From NCBI GenBank assembly GCA_026390775.1, contig JAPLFF010000008.1:4361-68360 (forward strand): 64,000 bases of DNA, read 5' to 3'. A program made the position numbers and the translations under genes. The first letter of the stretch is position 1; each line of letters opens with the position of its first letter. Positions 8,886-17,674 of this stretch are shown one piece after another. The stretch is from Ignavibacteriales bacterium. GTDB taxonomy: Bacteria > Bacteroidota > Ignavibacteria > Ignavibacteriales > Melioribacteraceae. The notes under the pieces were generated by a model. It was not told where the DNA came from and did no database searches. It saw only the letters and a list, made by a program, of their open reading frames with translations.

Positions 8886-9923
8886 ATGAAAATTCTTGTT
8901 ACTGGCGGCGCGGGATTCCTTGGTATTAACCTAATTCGCTTTCTGCTTCAAAAAAATTATGAAATAGTTTCTCTTGATATATCAGATTTCGATTATCCTG
9001 ATGTGAAAAACAAAATCAAAATTATCAAAGGTGATATCCGTAATAAGGTAACAGTGGAATCAGCATTACAAAATGTGGATATAGTTATTCATACTGCAGC
9101 TGCGCTACCGCTTTACTCTCCAGAAGAAATTTATACAACCGATGTCCAAGGAACCCACACACTTCTTCATGAAGCATTCATGAAAAATGTTAAACGATTT
9201 ATTCACGTTTCCTCTACCGCTGTTTACGGAATACCTAATCATCATCCGCTTTATGAAAACGATAAGCTCGATGGCGTTGGTCCGTACGGTAAAGCAAAAA
9301 TTGAAGCGGAAAATCTTTGTCTAGAATTCAGAAAGAAAAATATGTGTGTGCCTATCCTTCGTCCAAAATCTTTTATCGGTCCTGAACGGCTTGGTGTCTT
9401 TGCGCTTTTTTATGATTGGGCAAAAGACAGAAAGAATTTTCCTATGATCGGAAATGGAAATAACCGTTATCAATTGCTTGATGTAGAAGATCTCTGCGAA
9501 GCAATTTATAATTGCATAACTCTACCGGAAAAAATTGTAAACGATACTTTCAACATTGGCGCAAAAGAATTCACAACTATGAAGGAAGATTATCAAACTG
9601 TTTTAGACTTTGCAGGATTCGGGAAAAAAATTATTGGACTTCCAGAAAAACCAATCATACTAACATTAAAATTATTCGAAGTACTAAAAATTTCGCCACT
9701 TTACAAATGGGTTTACGAAACTGCATCCAAGGATTCATTTGTTTCAATAGAAAAAGCAGAAAAGATTTTAGGATTCGCACCAAAATATTCAAATAAAGAT
9801 GCGCTCATAAGAAATTATAAATGGTATCTGGAAAATTTGAATTCCTTTAAAGACCAATCCGGTATTAGCCACCGTGTTCCTTGGAAGCAAGGAATACTTT
9901 CTATAGCAAAAAAATTCTTCTAG
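8886..9923 (+). CDS. NAD-dependent epimerase/dehydratase (extended SDR)
   Basis: A 345-residue extended short-chain dehydrogenase. The Rossmann NAD(P)-binding motif is 'GGAGFLG' at residues 7-13 and the catalytic pair is the Tyr-Lys in 'YGKAK' near residue 138, with the Ser in 'HVSSTAVYG'. The rest ('ILRPKSFIGPERLGVF', 'YQLLDVEDLCEAI', 'FNIGAKEFTTM') is typical of sugar-nucleotide or steroid-type epimerases. It is followed in the same direction, 87 bases on, by the deoxyhypusine-synthase homologue. The exact substrate cannot be read from the sequence. Confidence 0.85.
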   Translation: MKILVTGGAGFLGINLIRFLLQKNYEIVSLDISDFDYPDVKNKIKIIKGDIRNKVTVESALQNVDIVIHTAAALPLYSPEEIYTTDVQGTHTLLHEAFMKNVKRFIHVSSTAVYGIPNHHPLYENDKLDGVGPYGKAKIEAENLCLEFRKKNMCVPILRPKSFIGPERLGVFALFYDWAKDRKNFPMIGNGNNRYQLLDVEDLCEAIYNCITLPEKIVNDTFNIGAKEFTTMKEDYQTVLDFAGFGKKIIGLPEKPIILTLKLFEVLKISPLYKWVYETASKDSFVSIEKAEKILGFAPKYSNKDALIRNYKWYLENLNSFKDQSGISHRVPWKQGILSIAKKFF

Positions 9924-10010
9924 TTTCTGCAAACTATGTACCGTAAACTATGATTAATGTTCAGATAATTTTATATTTGCACCGAAAAATAAATTAACAA
10001 AGGAAAGACA

Positions 10011-11051
10011 ATGCCGACAAAGAAGGATTTCTTAAAAGAAACTATTCAACACTTCGATATAAAAGAACACAACGTTATTAAGTTGGTTGATTCGATGGAG
10101 AAGATGGCTTTTAGCGCACGCGACCTTAATCGTGCGGCTCAAATCTATGATAAGATGCTTCGTGATAAAGATTGCGCTGTTATTTTAACTCTTGCAGGAA
10201 GTTTATTCAGTGCAGGATTAAAAAGAGTTGTTTACGATCTGATTACAAACAACATGATTGATGCAATTGTATCAACCGGTGCAATAATGGTTGATCAAGA
10301 TTTTTTTGAAGCGCTCGGATTCAAACATTACATCGGTACACCTTTCGTTGATGATAATGTTATGCGCGATCTTCACATTGATAGAATTTATGATACGTTT
10401 ATTGACGAAGATGAACTCCGCATTTGTGATGACACCACAGCAAAGATTTTTGATTCACTTGAGCCGAGACCATATTCTTCAAGAGAACTTCTCTGGAATT
10501 TTGGTAAATACCTTGATGAAAGCGGCGGACCAAAAGTTGATGACAGTGTTATCTACGCTGCATACAAACATAATGTCCCGATCTTTGTTCCCGCATTCTC
10601 TGATTGCTCGGCAGGATTTGGAATAATTGTTCACCAAACAAAAAATCCGGAGAAACATCTTTCATTCGATTCCGGAAAAGATTTTCTTGAACTCACTCAA
10701 ATAAAATTAAACAGTAAAGAATCCGGAATCTTTATGATTGGCGGCGGTGTTCCCAAAAACTTTACACAAGATATTGTTGTTGCTGCAGAAATACTTCAAG
10801 AGAATGCACCAATGCATAAATATGCTGTTCAAATTACAGTTGCAGATGTTCGTGACGGCGCTCTTTCATCATCTACACTTAAAGAAGCAAGTTCATGGGG
10901 AAAAGTTGAAACTACTTATGAACAGATGGTTTATTCGGAAGCGACAATTGCAATGCCTTTAATTGCCGGTTATGCTTATCATAAAGGTGCATGGAAGAAT
11001 AGAGCTAAAAAAGAATTTCAAAAATTATTTACTAAAAAAGTTAATGTTTAA
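10011..11051 (+). CDS. Deoxyhypusine synthase family protein
   Basis: A 346-residue homologue of deoxyhypusine synthase, which uses NAD and spermidine to build the aminobutyl side chain of eIF5A in eukaryotes and archaea. NAD-fold patterns such as 'LAGSLFSAGLKRVV' and 'VSTGAIMVDQDFF' are present. So are 'VPIFVPAFSDCSAGFGI', 'MIGGGVPKNF' and the catalytic-lysine segment 'EASSWGKVE' with Lys298 aligned to the imine-forming lysine. Bacteria have no eIF5A; family members in bacteria are linked to polyamine (homospermidine-type) synthesis, so this is probably a polyamine enzyme. A start with an 'AAAGGAAAG' leader is seen at 9998-10007. A strong terminator follows at 11130. Confidence 0.88.
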   Translation: MPTKKDFLKETIQHFDIKEHNVIKLVDSMEKMAFSARDLNRAAQIYDKMLRDKDCAVILTLAGSLFSAGLKRVVYDLITNNMIDAIVSTGAIMVDQDFFEALGFKHYIGTPFVDDNVMRDLHIDRIYDTFIDEDELRICDDTTAKIFDSLEPRPYSSRELLWNFGKYLDESGGPKVDDSVIYAAYKHNVPIFVPAFSDCSAGFGIIVHQTKNPEKHLSFDSGKDFLELTQIKLNSKESGIFMIGGGVPKNFTQDIVVAAEILQENAPMHKYAVQITVADVRDGALSSSTLKEASSWGKVETTYEQMVYSEATIAMPLIAGYAYHKGAWKNRAKKEFQKLFTKKVNV

Positions 11052-11065
11052 CCTTCACTAAAATT

Positions 11066-11129
11066 CCCTCTCCTTAGTAAGGAGAGGGACTAAGGCTTGC
11101 CCGCCGTTTTTTAAGGCGGGGTGGAGGTC
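11066..11129. repeat. Intergenic hairpin repeat, 'CTCCTTAGTAAGGAG' family, copy 1
   Basis: Two stems in a row: a 10-base perfect stem 11066-11075 / 11079-11088 (CCCTCTCCTT...AAGGAGAGGG) and a 6-base stem 11100-11105 / 11115-11120 (CCCGCC...GGCGGG), ending in 'GGGGTGGAGGTC'. Related elements lie at 16303-16360 and, more distantly, 22235-22270. It sits between two convergent genes. Confidence 0.7.
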
Positions 11130-11163
11130 AAAAAAAACCCGATTGCTTAGATCGGGTTTTTTT
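11130..11163. terminator. Bidirectional terminator
   Basis: The stem AAAAACCCGAT (left) pairs with ATCGGGTTTTT (right) around 'TGCTTAG', with A and T tracts on the two outer sides. It lies between the end of the plus-strand deoxyhypusine-synthase homologue and the end of the minus-strand T9SS protein, so it can serve both. Confidence 0.88.
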
Positions 11164-11188
11164 ATTTACGGAAATCTGATACTGCAAA

Positions 11189-14038
11189 TTATTTCATCAA
11201 TATCATTTTTTTAGATTCGTTATAATTTCCGGTAGTTAATTTATAAATATAAACTCCGCTTGCTAACATCGAAGCATTGAAATCAACTTTATGATTGCCT
11301 GCTTCAACCTTTCCATTAACCAAAGTAGCAACTAACTTTCCAAGTACATCATAAACTTGGAGCTTAACATTGCTAACAGCTGAAAGCTGATAACTGATAA
11401 CTGTTGTTGGATTAAAAGGATTTGGGTAATTCTGTTCAAGCTGAAAACTTGTAGGAAGATTATTTTCATTTTCAATTCCAGTTTGAATATAATTTGTTCC
11501 AACAAATGCACCGCGTCCGTGCGTTGCCGCAACAACAGTTCCATCAGATTTTCTTGATGTAATATATTCCACCACAACATTACCAATTACGTTTGATCCT
11601 TCTTGTGCCCACAACGTACTACTACCGTTCAATAGAGTTGTAGAATAAACTCCGGTACTCGTTCCTATTAAATAAACTTTGCCGGAAGTGGAACTAGTAG
11701 TTGGAAGAATTGTTGCTGAACGAACAGAGGGACCAGTCGGCCCGCTTAAATTTCCTTCTACATCAGACCAACTTGCACCGCCGTCATTTGTGTACCATAA
11801 ACTTTTAACATTGTAATTTGATAATACTACTAAAACTTCATTTGCATTATCGGAGTTGATTGCAATTCCATGAATATAAGAACCATTAGGAACACCCCCT
11901 GCTATATTTAGTGCAGGAAAATTTGATGGTGTAATTTCAGTTGCAGTGGTTGAAGTTTTAGAATTACTCATCTTATAAATTTTAGGTTGACTAGATGTTG
12001 ATGAAGCCGCTAAATAAAGAATGTTTTGTGTTCTTGAAACTGCTAAAGTAGAAAAGGAATATCCTGCACCAATTTGTAGATCAATAGATTTCCAACCTTG
12101 TGAAGTTTTATTCTGATAAAGTGGGATTGTTGACAAAGAACTATCCCTCCATAAAATGTTTCCTGCAATGTAATACATGAAATTTTCATCGCTTGGATCA
12201 ACAGCAAACGGATTAACAAATTTCATTCCTGTTGCCGCCACAGGAGTTATTTCCGACCAATTACTTGTGTTAATATCACCAGTATAGTAGGTTCCGAATC
12301 GGTAAACTGAGCCGTTTTGTGTAGAGCCATAAGAATAAGAATAATAGTTAAAAACTTGAGAACCTATATATGAATAAGAACCGTCGCCCGTAGTCACATC
12401 AATTGAGCTGCTTGCGGTAGTTCCGTCCCATCTAAAAAATGGTGAACCGTTATCCTGTGTTCCACCGAAGATACGTGTATCACCGAAAGTTGCTGAAATT
12501 GCCATTGTATAATATTGTGTAACATTATAATGATTATCCATATTAACCCAAGGAAAGAATGTTGGATAGTTTGTTGTTGTTGCATCAGAGTAATAACTAA
12601 TTCCTCCATCATGACCCACCCAAATTTGGTTTGGATTATTCTGATCAAATACTATAGTATGTATATCGGGATGTAAACCCGGATAGAAAAAGCTTGATAT
12701 ATAACCATAGCCTCCAATCCAATTTATTTTTGGATCGTTTGTCGGGGAGATTAGTTTTGTAGCAAAACCATCAAGTGATCTGAATAAATTAGTACCTCCA
12801 ATAAAAACAATATTTTCATTTTGCGGATGAACAGCTATTGCCATGTTGTAATCGCCTTGTGTGTCAAAATATCCTTTGCTATTAGTAGATGTAAAATCGG
12901 GAAGATTAGCTGACAAATCAGTAGAGACACCTGTAGAAATATTTATTTTAAATAACCGAACATCGTCTTTACTTGGTGAGCCAATTGGAATACCTGTGTT
13001 TGTTAAACTAAAAAACAAATTTGGATTTGATGTGCTGAATGACATTACAGATCTGGAAAAAGATGTCGGAAAATCAACCGGAGTTATACTTGACCAATTT
13101 AATCCATCATCTGTTGATTTAAATAATCCCGGTACTGTTAGATTAGTTCCTGAAGAATTTAGTTGCGATAAATAACTAACCATCACACCATTTTTATTAA
13201 TTATCAAATCTGTATAATAGTGATCATTCAATTGTCCCCGATTAATCGTCCAAGTAGATCCTCCATCAGTTGATTTGAGAATAGCACCAGCATTTGAACA
13301 TACAAATACATTTCCAGTCGGACTAACAACTACTTTTGAAGCATAAGAGAAATAACTATTCCAGCTTGTACTGCTTGGGTTATAAAGAGAATTAGCATAT
13401 TGTATTAAATTCCATGTCTCTCCGTTATCTGTTGATTTATAAAATCCGCCGCCGTAAAAACTAGCATTGCCACCCCGAGATCTTGCACTGTTTCCGTCAA
13501 ACTCTCCGCCGACAGCATACCAATAAGTTTGAAAACTCGGTCTTGGATCTTGAGCAATTGATGTTACACTTAAGATACCAGTCTTACTGCTTTTAGAATA
13601 CCATGTCGCTCCTTTGTCTGTAGATTTCCAAATTCCTCCGGAAACACCAGCAGCGATAACATTATTACTACTTGCTATATCTATAGCAATGGTGCGTGTT
13701 CTTCCGCCAACATCGAAAGGACCGGCTTCTTTCCAATTAAATGCCAGAGCATTTAATCCTTTCATTAATCTCTCTTCCGATTTGGGTATTTTAGAAGCAA
13801 ATGCAATTTCCTTTTCACGAATATTTTCCGGAATTGAATTTGTTCTTGGATCTCTGAGAAGCATAAAGAAGTATTCGTTTCTCTCTATTGCAGTTTGTTT
13901 TTTCTTTTCCAGAGACTCTTCATTTTCTCCTTCGCTTCTTATAAAGGAGGAATTAGATTCATAGTTATATGATTTAAATATCAGTAGGGAAATTCCAAAT
14001 GATATAACTAAAACAAAAAGAGAAATTCTTTTCAACAT
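11189..14038 (-). CDS. T9SS-exported BNR/VPS10-like repeat protein with C-terminal sorting domain
   Basis: A 949-residue exported protein. The N-terminus has a hydrophobic signal (ISLFVLVISFGISLLIF). Residues from about 105 on carry many BNR/sortilin-like blades with the 'KSTDNGETW', 'KSTDGGSTW' and 'WYTNDGGASWSDV' Asp-box pattern, forming a beta-propeller of the 'glycosyl hydrolase BNR-like' type; no catalytic residues can be assigned. The last 85 residues form a type IX secretion sorting domain with 'QNYPNPFNPTT', 'LQVYDVLGKLVATLV' and 'LASGVYIYKL'. It is probably outer-surface or secreted. The sorting domain contains a copy of a dispersed repeat ('SYQLSAVS', see 11372). It appears monocistronic or at the end of its unit, with a terminator at 11130. 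Confidence 0.92.
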   Translation of the reverse strand: MLKRISLFVLVISFGISLLIFKSYNYESNSSFIRSEGENEESLEKKKQTAIERNEYFFMLLRDPRTNSIPENIREKEIAFASKIPKSEERLMKGLNALAFNWKEAGPFDVGGRTRTIAIDIASSNNVIAAGVSGGIWKSTDKGATWYSKSSKTGILSVTSIAQDPRPSFQTYWYAVGGEFDGNSARSRGGNASFYGGGFYKSTDNGETWNLIQYANSLYNPSSTSWNSYFSYASKVVVSPTGNVFVCSNAGAILKSTDGGSTWTINRGQLNDHYYTDLIINKNGVMVSYLSQLNSSGTNLTVPGLFKSTDDGLNWSSITPVDFPTSFSRSVMSFSTSNPNLFFSLTNTGIPIGSPSKDDVRLFKINISTGVSTDLSANLPDFTSTNSKGYFDTQGDYNMAIAVHPQNENIVFIGGTNLFRSLDGFATKLISPTNDPKINWIGGYGYISSFFYPGLHPDIHTIVFDQNNPNQIWVGHDGGISYYSDATTTNYPTFFPWVNMDNHYNVTQYYTMAISATFGDTRIFGGTQDNGSPFFRWDGTTASSSIDVTTGDGSYSYIGSQVFNYYSYSYGSTQNGSVYRFGTYYTGDINTSNWSEITPVAATGMKFVNPFAVDPSDENFMYYIAGNILWRDSSLSTIPLYQNKTSQGWKSIDLQIGAGYSFSTLAVSRTQNILYLAASSTSSQPKIYKMSNSKTSTTATEITPSNFPALNIAGGVPNGSYIHGIAINSDNANEVLVVLSNYNVKSLWYTNDGGASWSDVEGNLSGPTGPSVRSATILPTTSSTSGKVYLIGTSTGVYSTTLLNGSSTLWAQEGSNVIGNVVVEYITSRKSDGTVVAATHGRGAFVGTNYIQTGIENENNLPTSFQLEQNYPNPFNPTTVISYQLSAVSNVKLQVYDVLGKLVATLVNGKVEAGNHKVDFNASMLASGVYIYKLTTGNYNESKKMILMK
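11372..11404. repeat. Dispersed 'AGCTGAAAGCTGATAACTG' repeat inside a coding region
   Basis: Within the T9SS sorting-domain codons for 'ISYQLSAVS' the DNA consists of tandem-like units (CTGAAAGCTGATAACTGATA). It is nearly the reverse complement of the intergenic copy at 19813-19838 (CAGCAATCAGCTTTCAG) and resembles 60295-60327. Confidence 0.55.
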
Positions 14039-14087
14039 AATTTATTTCCTTGTTTTATTATTTCGAGATCTCTAAATTATTTTGAAA

Positions 14088-14170
14088 CTGTCACTCTGAA
14101 CGAAGTGAAGAGTCTCTTTACGTTCCAAAATTGAGATGTTTCTCCCGATGAATCGGGATCAACATGACAA
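14088..14170. repeat. Intergenic 'TGTCAYTCTGAA' repeat, copy A
   Basis: An element with imperfect inverted ends (TGTCACTCTGA ... TCAACATGACA) and an inner palindrome CCCGATGAATCGGG at 14144-14157. 'GAACGAAGTGAAGAGTCTC' follows the left end. The same architecture recurs at 15901-15973, and a shorter form lies at 36685-36728. It fills the gap between two minus-strand genes. Confidence 0.75.
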
Positions 14171-14190
14171 TTGTTAATTTCTCAGAGGTC

Positions 14191-14586
14191 TCATTTCATT
14201 AATTGAGAAACGGTCCAAACAGAATTTTGTTCACTTTCCATTTTCATTTTAGGTTGTTTTATTTCAACTTGAAATTCGGTCCCTTTCTTAAGAGATTTTA
14301 ATTCGATCAACCGTTTAGCCATTTGCAATTTCATACCGGCATTAGGTGCAATTTCTTCAGTTGCAGAACCATAGCCAAGAACTGATTTTACATTTACATC
14401 TATTAAATAGACATCACCGCTTTCTGCAAAACTATTCATTGTACACACAACTATTGCAGAACCGGGAGGAATATCTTCACCAATAGGTTTTCTTATTTGT
14501 GCGGATTGCTCTGATGATGAACATTTATAAAAAAGGAAAGAAGAAACGATTAGAACAATGAAAATAAACGGAGTGAACTTTTTCAT
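14191..14586 (-). CDS. Small exported protein, possible lipoprotein
   Basis: I do not recognise a family. It has 131 residues with an N-terminal signal (MKKFTPFIFIVLIVSSFLFY) followed by Cys22 and a Ser-rich stretch; 'LFYKC' is a poor lipobox because the -1 residue is Lys, so lipidation is possible but not certain. The mature part is polar, with 'GSATEEIAPNAGMKLQ' and 'GTEFQVEIKQPKMKME', and is likely a small beta-rich periplasmic protein. It lies upstream of the T9SS protein in the same direction, separated by a repeat element. No regulatory signal is visible. Confidence 0.7.
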   Translation of the reverse strand: MKKFTPFIFIVLIVSSFLFYKCSSSEQSAQIRKPIGEDIPPGSAIVVCTMNSFAESGDVYLIDVNVKSVLGYGSATEEIAPNAGMKLQMAKRLIELKSLKKGTEFQVEIKQPKMKMESEQNSVWTVSQLMK

Positions 14587-14750
14587 GATCCGCCCTTATT
14601 TAAATTTTTTATTTAGGAATGAATAAATCACTAAACGCTTTCTTTGTTTTCTCAGACTAATAGTAAGATAAAAAAATAATTTTACAAATAAACCTTATTT
14701 CAAAATTTTTATTATTTTAAAATGGAAGAGGTTGTCTTAAAAAATCAGAT

Positions 14751-14800
14751 TGGCCGTCATTGCGAGAAATGAAAAGACGAAGCAATCTAGATTTAATCGT
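14751..14800. repeat. Intergenic 'CGTCATTGCGAG...GAAGCAATCT' repeat
   Basis: The sequence 'CCGTCATTGCGAGAAATG' followed by 'AAGACGAAGCAATCTAGA' is a well-known type of dispersed intergenic element in this group of bacteria. Only one copy was found in the window. The remainder of the 14587-14880 gap is AT-rich with no coding pattern. Confidence 0.55.
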
Positions 14801-14880
14801 AAAGACTTAACTTTCGTTAGCTTCACTCACAAAGACAAATTTTAGAATTTTTCAGAAGTTTCTAATCACATTATAGATGA

Positions 14881-15336
14881 TTAATTACTTCTGCTGTTGG
14901 AAAACTCAAATAGAAATTTCTCGTTTCCCATTAAATCTTTCAACGTCATTTTATCCACCACGGAATCAACAGAGTCCTGGATTAATTTCCATAATGAACG
15001 GACAGAACAATCAATTGAGTTAGTGCAAATATCCATTGCGCCGGTATGTGTATTGCAAAACTCATCATCAAACAATCTTCCGCCCAATACTTTAAGAATA
15101 TTACCAACAGATATCTGTTCCGGCGGACGGGTTAAAGTGTAACCACCAATTTGTCCTCGTGAACTTTCCAATAATCCGCCAATACGAAGTACGCGTAAAA
15201 TTTTGCCGGCGTTGTGTTCTGTTATTCCTTCTGCTCTGCTTATCTCCGGAATAGTAAAAGATTTTTCCACAGTATAAAATTTTGCTATACGGAGTAAACA
15301 TCTTAAACCATATTCTTCTTGAGAAGTGAATTTCAT
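14881..15336 (-). CDS. Rrf2/IscR-type Fe-S regulator
   Basis: A 151-residue Rrf2 family transcription factor. The winged-helix N-terminus reads 'KFTSQEEYGLRCLLRIAKF' and 'ISRAEGITEHNAGKILRVLR', then the wing 'SSRGQIGGYTL'. The cluster-binding loop has Cys94, Cys104 and Cys110 (C-x9-C-x5-C), which could hold a [2Fe-2S] cluster as in IscR (C-x5-C-x5-C), with an enlarged first spacing. It is the last gene of the suf gene string, directly after the bacilliredoxin, so it is the obvious candidate for feedback control of suf. The binding site was not identified. Confidence 0.9.
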   Translation of the reverse strand: MKFTSQEEYGLRCLLRIAKFYTVEKSFTIPEISRAEGITEHNAGKILRVLRIGGLLESSRGQIGGYTLTRPPEQISVGNILKVLGGRLFDDEFCNTHTGAMDICTNSIDCSVRSLWKLIQDSVDSVVDKMTLKDLMGNEKFLFEFSNSRSN

Positions 15337-15337
15337 T

Positions 15338-15874
15338 TTAGTTCTCGTTCAATGGAATTTTGCTTCCGCACGTTTTTGCATGAATTAATTTATCGTACAT
15401 CTCTTTAGAAATTGAAGGACCTTGCGCAGAACAATATTGTTGAAATACTTTTTGAAGTTCTTCTGCAATCTCTTCAGAATATCTTCCTTCAATTTGATGA
15501 CGTTGCATTGTGTAAACTAATTCACCATTCTTATAAAGCGCCATAAACGGTGATGACGGCGGTAAACTTTTTAAATAATTATTCCGGAAATGATCAACTG
15601 CATCGCGATCCTGTCCTGCAAACACAGTAATAATTTTATCCGGTATAATATTATTCTGTAAAGCTAAAGCTGCACCGGGACGGGCGCTTCCTGCAGCGCA
15701 ACCGCAAACAGAATTGATCATTACAAATACTGTTTTATCATTTTGTTGTTTAAGATAGCTGTCAACTTTTTCGGGAGTTGTTGCTTCTTCAAAACCTACG
15801 TAAAGCAATTCATCTCTCATTGGCTGAACTGCTTCCGAATCATAAATTGGTGCTTTCTGATTTATGGTGAACAT
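15338..15874 (-). CDS. BrxA/BrxB-family bacilliredoxin (YphP/YqiW)
   Basis: A 178-residue thioredoxin-fold protein of the DUF1094 family. The active motif is C-G-C in 'INSVCGCAAGSARPG' near residue 57; further family patterns are 'TVFAGQDRDAVDHFR' and 'SPFMALYKNGELVY'. The family removes bacillithiol from mixed disulfides on proteins. It lies one base from the Rrf2 regulator and downstream of sufT, so it is linked to Fe-S assembly by position. The C-terminal extension after 'EELQKVFQQYC' (about 25 residues with two further Cys) is longer than in the Bacillus proteins. bshA at 35556 makes the presence of bacillithiol likely. Confidence 0.92.
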   Translation of the reverse strand: MFTINQKAPIYDSEAVQPMRDELLYVGFEEATTPEKVDSYLKQQNDKTVFVMINSVCGCAAGSARPGAALALQNNIIPDKIITVFAGQDRDAVDHFRNNYLKSLPPSSPFMALYKNGELVYTMQRHQIEGRYSEEIAEELQKVFQQYCSAQGPSISKEMYDKLIHAKTCGSKIPLNEN

Positions 15875-15900
15875 ATTTGTTTCCTTTCTATTGTTTTCAT

Positions 15901-15973
15901 TGTCATTCTGAATGAGTGAAACGAATGAAGAATCTCAGACTCTTCTCCCGACAAGTCGGGATCAGAGTGACAA
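15901..15973. repeat. Intergenic 'TGTCAYTCTGAA' repeat, copy B
   Basis: The ends are inverted (TGTCATTCTGA at 15901 and TCAGAGTGACA at 15963-15973) and an inner palindrome CCCGACAAGTCGGG lies at 15947-15960. Between them is 'GAATGAAGAATCTCAGA'. It occupies the gap between sufT and the bacilliredoxin gene. It is the best preserved copy of the family seen also at 14088 and 36685. Confidence 0.8.
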
Positions 15974-15981
15974 ATAAATTT

Positions 15982-16296
15982 TTATAAAAAACCTAATTGC
16001 AATTTTGCTTCTTCAGTCATTTTTTCCATACTCCAAGCCGGTTCCCAAACCAAATCAACATAAACATCTTTAACGCCTTTAACACTTTTCACTTTTTCTT
16101 TTACTTCACCGAGTAAACTTCCTGCAACAGGACAAGCTGGAGAAGTCAAAGTCATTTTAATATATGTATTCCCTTCGTCATCAATCTTGATTCCGTATAT
16201 CAATCCTAATTCCCAAATATCAACCGGAATTTCCGGATCGAAACAAGTTCTGAGAGCATCAACTACAGCTTGTTCTAATTTTACTTTATCTACCAT
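15982..16296 (-). CDS. sufT: SufT/MIP18-family Fe-S assembly protein (DUF59)
   Basis: A 104-residue DUF59 protein that helps deliver iron-sulfur clusters to client enzymes. The hallmark is 'RTCFDPEIPVDIWELGLIYG' followed by 'LTSPACPVAG' with its conserved Cys, and 'VDLVWEPAWS'. The ATG at 16296 follows 'GAGGACTAAC', whose GAGG serves as Shine-Dalgarno. It lies downstream of sufS, with a hairpin repeat at 16303-16360 between them. The usual SUF order in many bacteria, ending in sufT, is kept. Confidence 0.93.
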   Translation of the reverse strand: MVDKVKLEQAVVDALRTCFDPEIPVDIWELGLIYGIKIDDEGNTYIKMTLTSPACPVAGSLLGEVKEKVKSVKGVKDVYVDLVWEPAWSMEKMTEEAKLQLGFL

Positions 16297-16302
16297 GTTA
16301 GT

Positions 16303-16360
16303 CCTCGACCACCCCCTTTAATTCCCCCTCCTTAACTAAGGAGGGGGACACAGGGGGAGG
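16303..16360. repeat. Intergenic hairpin repeat, 'CTCCTTAGTTAAGGAG' family, copy 2
   Basis: A perfect 10-base stem pairs 16324-16333 with 16338-16347 (CCCCCTCCTT...AAGGAGGGGG), with 'GGGGGTGGTCGAGGAC' next to it on the minus strand. It lies just upstream of the sufT ribosome-binding site and closely resembles 11066-11129. Confidence 0.72.
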
Positions 16361-16362
16361 TA

Positions 16363-17604
16363 TCACGCAAACATTTTTTTTACTTTTTGAATTCCAAGTA
16401 AAAGTTTATCTATTTCTTCTTTAGTATTATAAAATGCAAATGAAGCTCTTGCTGTTGCCGGCACATTAAATCTTGCCATCAGCGGTTGAGTGCAATGATG
16501 TCCTGTACGTATTGCAATACCGTCTGTATCTATAATAGTTCCGATATCATAAGGATGTATTCCGTCTATCACGAATGAAACAACTGATGCTTTCTCTTTT
16601 GCAGTTCCGATTATTCGTAACCCTTCCACTTGAGAAAGTTTTTCTGTCGCATAATCCAATAATAAATTTTCATGCGTTACTAAATCATTTCTATCAAATT
16701 GATTTATATAATCAATGGCAGCACCGAGACCAATTCCGCCGGCAATATTGGGAGTTCCTGCTTCAAACTTTCGCGGTAGATCATCGAATGTAGTTTTTTC
16801 AAATGTTACTGTTCTAATCATATCACCGCCGCCTTGATATGGAGGCATCATTTCCAGCCATTCCGTTTTACCGTAAAGTACGCCAATGCCGGTCGGTCCA
16901 AAAATTTTATGTCCGGAGAATGCATAAAAATCTGCGTTAAGATCCTGAACATCAACTTTGAAATGCGGAACTGCCTGAGCGCCATCGAGAAGAACGGGAA
17001 CCCCGTGTGAGTGAGCAATCTCTATTACGGGATTGATTGTTCCCAATGAGTTTGATATGTGAACTACCGAAACAAGTTTTGTTTTTTCAGTGATCAGTTT
17101 CTCATAAGCTTCTAAATCGAGTTCACCAGAATCATTGATTGGAATGACTTTCAATTTAATTTTTTTTCTATCGCCCATTAATTGCCAGGGAACAATGTTC
17201 GCATGATGTTCCATGTGCGAAATAATTACTTCATCGCCATCCTTAAAATGTTTTGCTCTGCAAAGTGAAGACGCAACAAGATTAATTGCTTCGGTTGTTC
17301 CTCGAACAAAAATTATTTCCGAAGCACTTAATGCATTAATTAATTCTTTTACTTTAAGGCGTGCAGTTTCATATTGTTCGGTCGCTAATTCACTTAAGAA
17401 ATATAAACCGCGATGAATATTTGCATTATCAAAAGAATAGTATTGAGTAAGTGCATCAATAACTGATTGTGGTTTTTGTGATGTTGCTGCGTTATCGAGA
17501 TAGACCAATAATTTTCCGTTAACTAATCGTTTGAGAATTGGAAAATCATTTCGAATTTTTTCGATTTCAAATTTTCTCTTTATTTCCGTAATTGTGTTTA
17601 TCAT
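16363..17604 (-). CDS. sufS: Cysteine desulfurase SufS
   Basis: A 413-residue group II cysteine desulfurase that removes sulfur from cysteine for SufBCD. PLP lysine K233 is in '[12 protein letters not shown]', the catalytic Cys371 in '[10 protein letters not shown]', and '[11 protein letters not shown]' and '[11 protein letters not shown]' are family signatures. The ATG at 17604 is preferred to the TTG four codons upstream because there is no family residue before 'MINTITEIK'. It is 70 bases downstream of sufD. No sufE or sufU gene, the usual sulfur acceptor, is in the window. Confidence 0.97.
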   Translation of the reverse strand: MINTITEIKRKFEIEKIRNDFPILKRLVNGKLLVYLDNAATSQKPQSVIDALTQYYSFDNANIHRGLYFLSELATEQYETARLKVKELINALSASEIIFVRGTTEAINLVASSLCRAKHFKDGDEVIISHMEHHANIVPWQLMGDRKKIKLKVIPINDSGELDLEAYEKLITEKTKLVSVVHISNSLGTINPVIEIAHSHGVPVLLDGAQAVPHFKVDVQDLNADFYAFSGHKIFGPTGIGVLYGKTEWLEMMPPYQGGGDMIRTVTFEKTTFDDLPRKFEAGTPNIAGGIGLGAAIDYINQFDRNDLVTHENLLLDYATEKLSQVEGLRIIGTAKEKASVVSFVIDGIHPYDIGTIIDTDGIAIRTGHHCTQPLMARFNVPATARASFAFYNTKEEIDKLLLGIQKVKKMFA

Positions 17605-17674
17605 TTCTACTCTCAAAATAAATGGAACGCGGATAAAATCTGATTAAGCGGATTTCCGCTGATTAATCCTAATT

